Assembly: GCF_004006315.1 (NCBI RefSeq)
Contig: NZ_CP026530.1
Location: 62,001-126,000 of the forward strand
DNA from: Nautilia sp. PV-1
Lineage (GTDB): Bacteria > Campylobacterota > Campylobacteria > Campylobacterales > Nautiliaceae
DNA: 64,000 bases
Direction of reading: 5' to 3'
The translations under genes and the position numbers were made by a program. The notes under the pieces were generated by a model. It saw nothing but the letters and a program-made list of their open reading frames with translations, was not told the origin of the DNA and did not search any database. Below are positions 62,798-64,000 of the stretch, one piece after another (positions within the stretch are counted from its first letter, which is position 1; the number at the start of each line of letters is the position of its first letter).

Positions 62798-64000
62798 ATG
62801 GAAATGGTAAAAATTTTTGATACCACATTAAGAGACGGAGAGCAGAGTCCCGGGGCATCAATGACTATTGAAGAAAAAATAAAAGTTGCCCGCCAGCTTG
62901 AAAAACTTAAAGTAGATATTATAGAAGCAGGATTTGCGGCTGCGAGTCCCGGTGATTTTGAAGCTATTAACAATATTGCAAAAGAAGTAAGCGAAAGCAC
63001 GGTATGTTCGCTTGCAAGAGCTGTGGAAAAAGACATTAAAGCGGCTGCAGACGCTATAGCTCCGGCAAAACTTAAAAGAATACATACGTTTATTGCGACA
63101 AGTCCTATTCATATGGAATATAAACTAAGAATGAGTCCTGACGAAGTTATAAAAAGAGCAGTGGACGCCGTGAAATATGCAAGAAGCTTTGTGGAAGACG
63201 TAGAATTTTCATGTGAAGACGCAGGCAGAAGCGAAATGAGCTTTTTAAAAGAAATAATTGCGGCGGTTATTGAAGCGGGAGCTACGACTATAAATATCCC
63301 GGATACCGTAGGTTACAGATTTCCTACCGAAATGGGGGCTATGATTAAAGAGCTTACCGATTATTTTCCAAAAAACGTGATTTTCAGTGTTCACTGTCAT
63401 AACGATTTGGGTCTTGCGACGGCAAACTCGCTTTACAGCGTTTTAAACGGGGCAAGACAGGTGGAATGTACTATAAACGGGCTTGGCGAGAGAGCCGGAA
63501 ACGCAGCTCTTGAGGAAATAGTAATGGCTATAAAAGTAAGACGTGATCTGTTTGACGGAATTGATACCAGAATAGAAACAAAAGAGATATACCCTACAAG
63601 CAGACTTGTGTCAAGTGTTACGGGCATAGAACCGCAGCCGAATAAAGCAATTGTAGGTAAAAATGCGTTTGCTCATGAGAGCGGTATCCACCAGGACGGT
63701 GTTCTTAAACATAAAGAAACATATGAAATTATGAGTGCCGAAAGTATCGGGCTTGACGTTAAAGATACGATTGTGCTTGGAAAACACAGCGGAAGACACG
63801 CATTTTCCAAAAAACTTGAAGCTTTAGGTTTTAAATTAAACGACGAAGAATTAAACGAAGCGTTTATGAAATTTAAAAAACTGGCTGACAGGAAAAAAGA
63901 AATTTATGACGAAGACATTATAGCTATATTAAACGACACTATGGATTCTACGCCTAAGACGTATGAACTTGTTTCTCTTCAGCTCAGCGACTGCAGCGAC
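62798..64000 (+). CDS. leuA: 2-Isopropylmalate synthase, 3' end cut by window
   Basis: First committed step of leucine synthesis: 2-oxoisovalerate plus acetyl-CoA. 401 residues are visible of about 510 expected. It opens [19 protein letters not shown], then [13 protein letters not shown] near residue 198 (metal histidines), [18 protein letters not shown] near 227, and [18 protein letters not shown] near 292. The regulatory C-terminal domain begins just at the window end. AAAGGA precedes the ATG. Confidence 0.96.
   Translation, partial: MEMVKIFDTTLRDGEQSPGASMTIEEKIKVARQLEKLKVDIIEAGFAAASPGDFEAINNIAKEVSESTVCSLARAVEKDIKAAADAIAPAKLKRIHTFIATSPIHMEYKLRMSPDEVIKRAVDAVKYARSFVEDVEFSCEDAGRSEMSFLKEIIAAVIEAGATTINIPDTVGYRFPTEMGAMIKELTDYFPKNVIFSVHCHNDLGLATANSLYSVLNGARQVECTINGLGERAGNAALEEIVMAIKVRRDLFDGIDTRIETKEIYPTSRLVSSVTGIEPQPNKAIVGKNAFAHESGIHQDGVLKHKETYEIMSAESIGLDVKDTIVLGKHSGRHAFSKKLEALGFKLNDEELNEAFMKFKKLADRKKEIYDEDIIAILNDTMDSTPKTYELVSLQLSDCSD

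Noticed and set aside
1-64000. CRISPR arrays, IS elements, prophage genes
   Set aside because: No regularly spaced repeats, transposase, integrase or phage structural genes were found on either strand.

Overview
The window reads as a chromosome segment of a thermophilic or moderately thermophilic, hydrogen/sulfur-type member of the Campylobacterota (Epsilonproteobacteria), most likely order Nautiliales (Nautilia/Caminibacter/Lebetimonas). This is inferred from AT-rich, Lys/Glu/Ile-rich genes, from gene orders I recall as shared with Campylobacter (pyrE-frr-secG-BI-1; serS-TPR protein; pbp1A/alaS/maf; cheY-prmA-ftsH-psd-pssA) and from pathway choice: MqnA (futalosine menaquinone route), superoxide reductase, cytochrome bd, NspC polyamine synthesis. 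No plasmid, phage, IS or CRISPR features were seen. No gene-free stretch exceeds 300 bases; the longest is 30531-30826.

Layout. 1-4270 (mostly minus): pyrE, frr, polysaccharide deacetylase, secG, thiD2-like gene and BI-1 membrane protein, with a BioC-like methyltransferase on plus and a tRNA-Ala that overlaps the end of thiD2. 4353-7834 (minus): TPR membrane protein and serS. 7910-14007 (plus): a branched-chain amino-acid-type binding protein, then a packed unit of di-iron-sensor/GGDEF protein, PAS protein, livH, livM, thiG. 14063-17329: hydrolase, membrane GGDEF cyclase, two LysE-type exporters. 17423-17856: four tRNAs (Gly, Cys, Leu, Ser). 17935-22864 (minus): pckA and the cytochrome bd operon with two small accessory proteins. 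23043-31942: superoxide reductase, rnhA-HDOD-rnc, aroC, mqnA-cupin, moaD/moaE/moeA, an outer-membrane barrel, a DUF1931 histone-fold protein, nspC. 31923-36000 (minus): two tandem proteins fusing a PTS EIIC-like membrane domain to an EAL domain. 36173-41316: topA, phosphodiesterase, bioB, antiporter, hemerythrin-like protein. 41433-47293: gltX, APC permease, and an XRE-cupin/EamA/PxpB/PxpC operon. 47290-52868: PBP1A, bioF, alaS. 52893-56911: two-component pair, maf, sensory membrane protein. 56939-62677: hisH, hisA, cheY, prmA, ftsH, psd, pssA. 62798-64000: leuA (cut by the window end).

How it fits together. Most genes are housekeeping, but signalling by cyclic di-GMP is over-represented: two GGDEF proteins and two EAL proteins, each with an unusual sensory front end. 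The most noteworthy candidates are the EIIC-EAL tandem pair, in which the transporter's conserved acidic residue is replaced and a sugar-transporter fold seems to have become a sensor, and the di-iron metallo-beta-lactamase/GGDEF protein placed with a PAS protein inside an amino-acid permease operon that lacks its ATPase genes. A histone-fold protein under a perfect consensus promoter is the third. All functional calls come from reading the sequence; no search was run.
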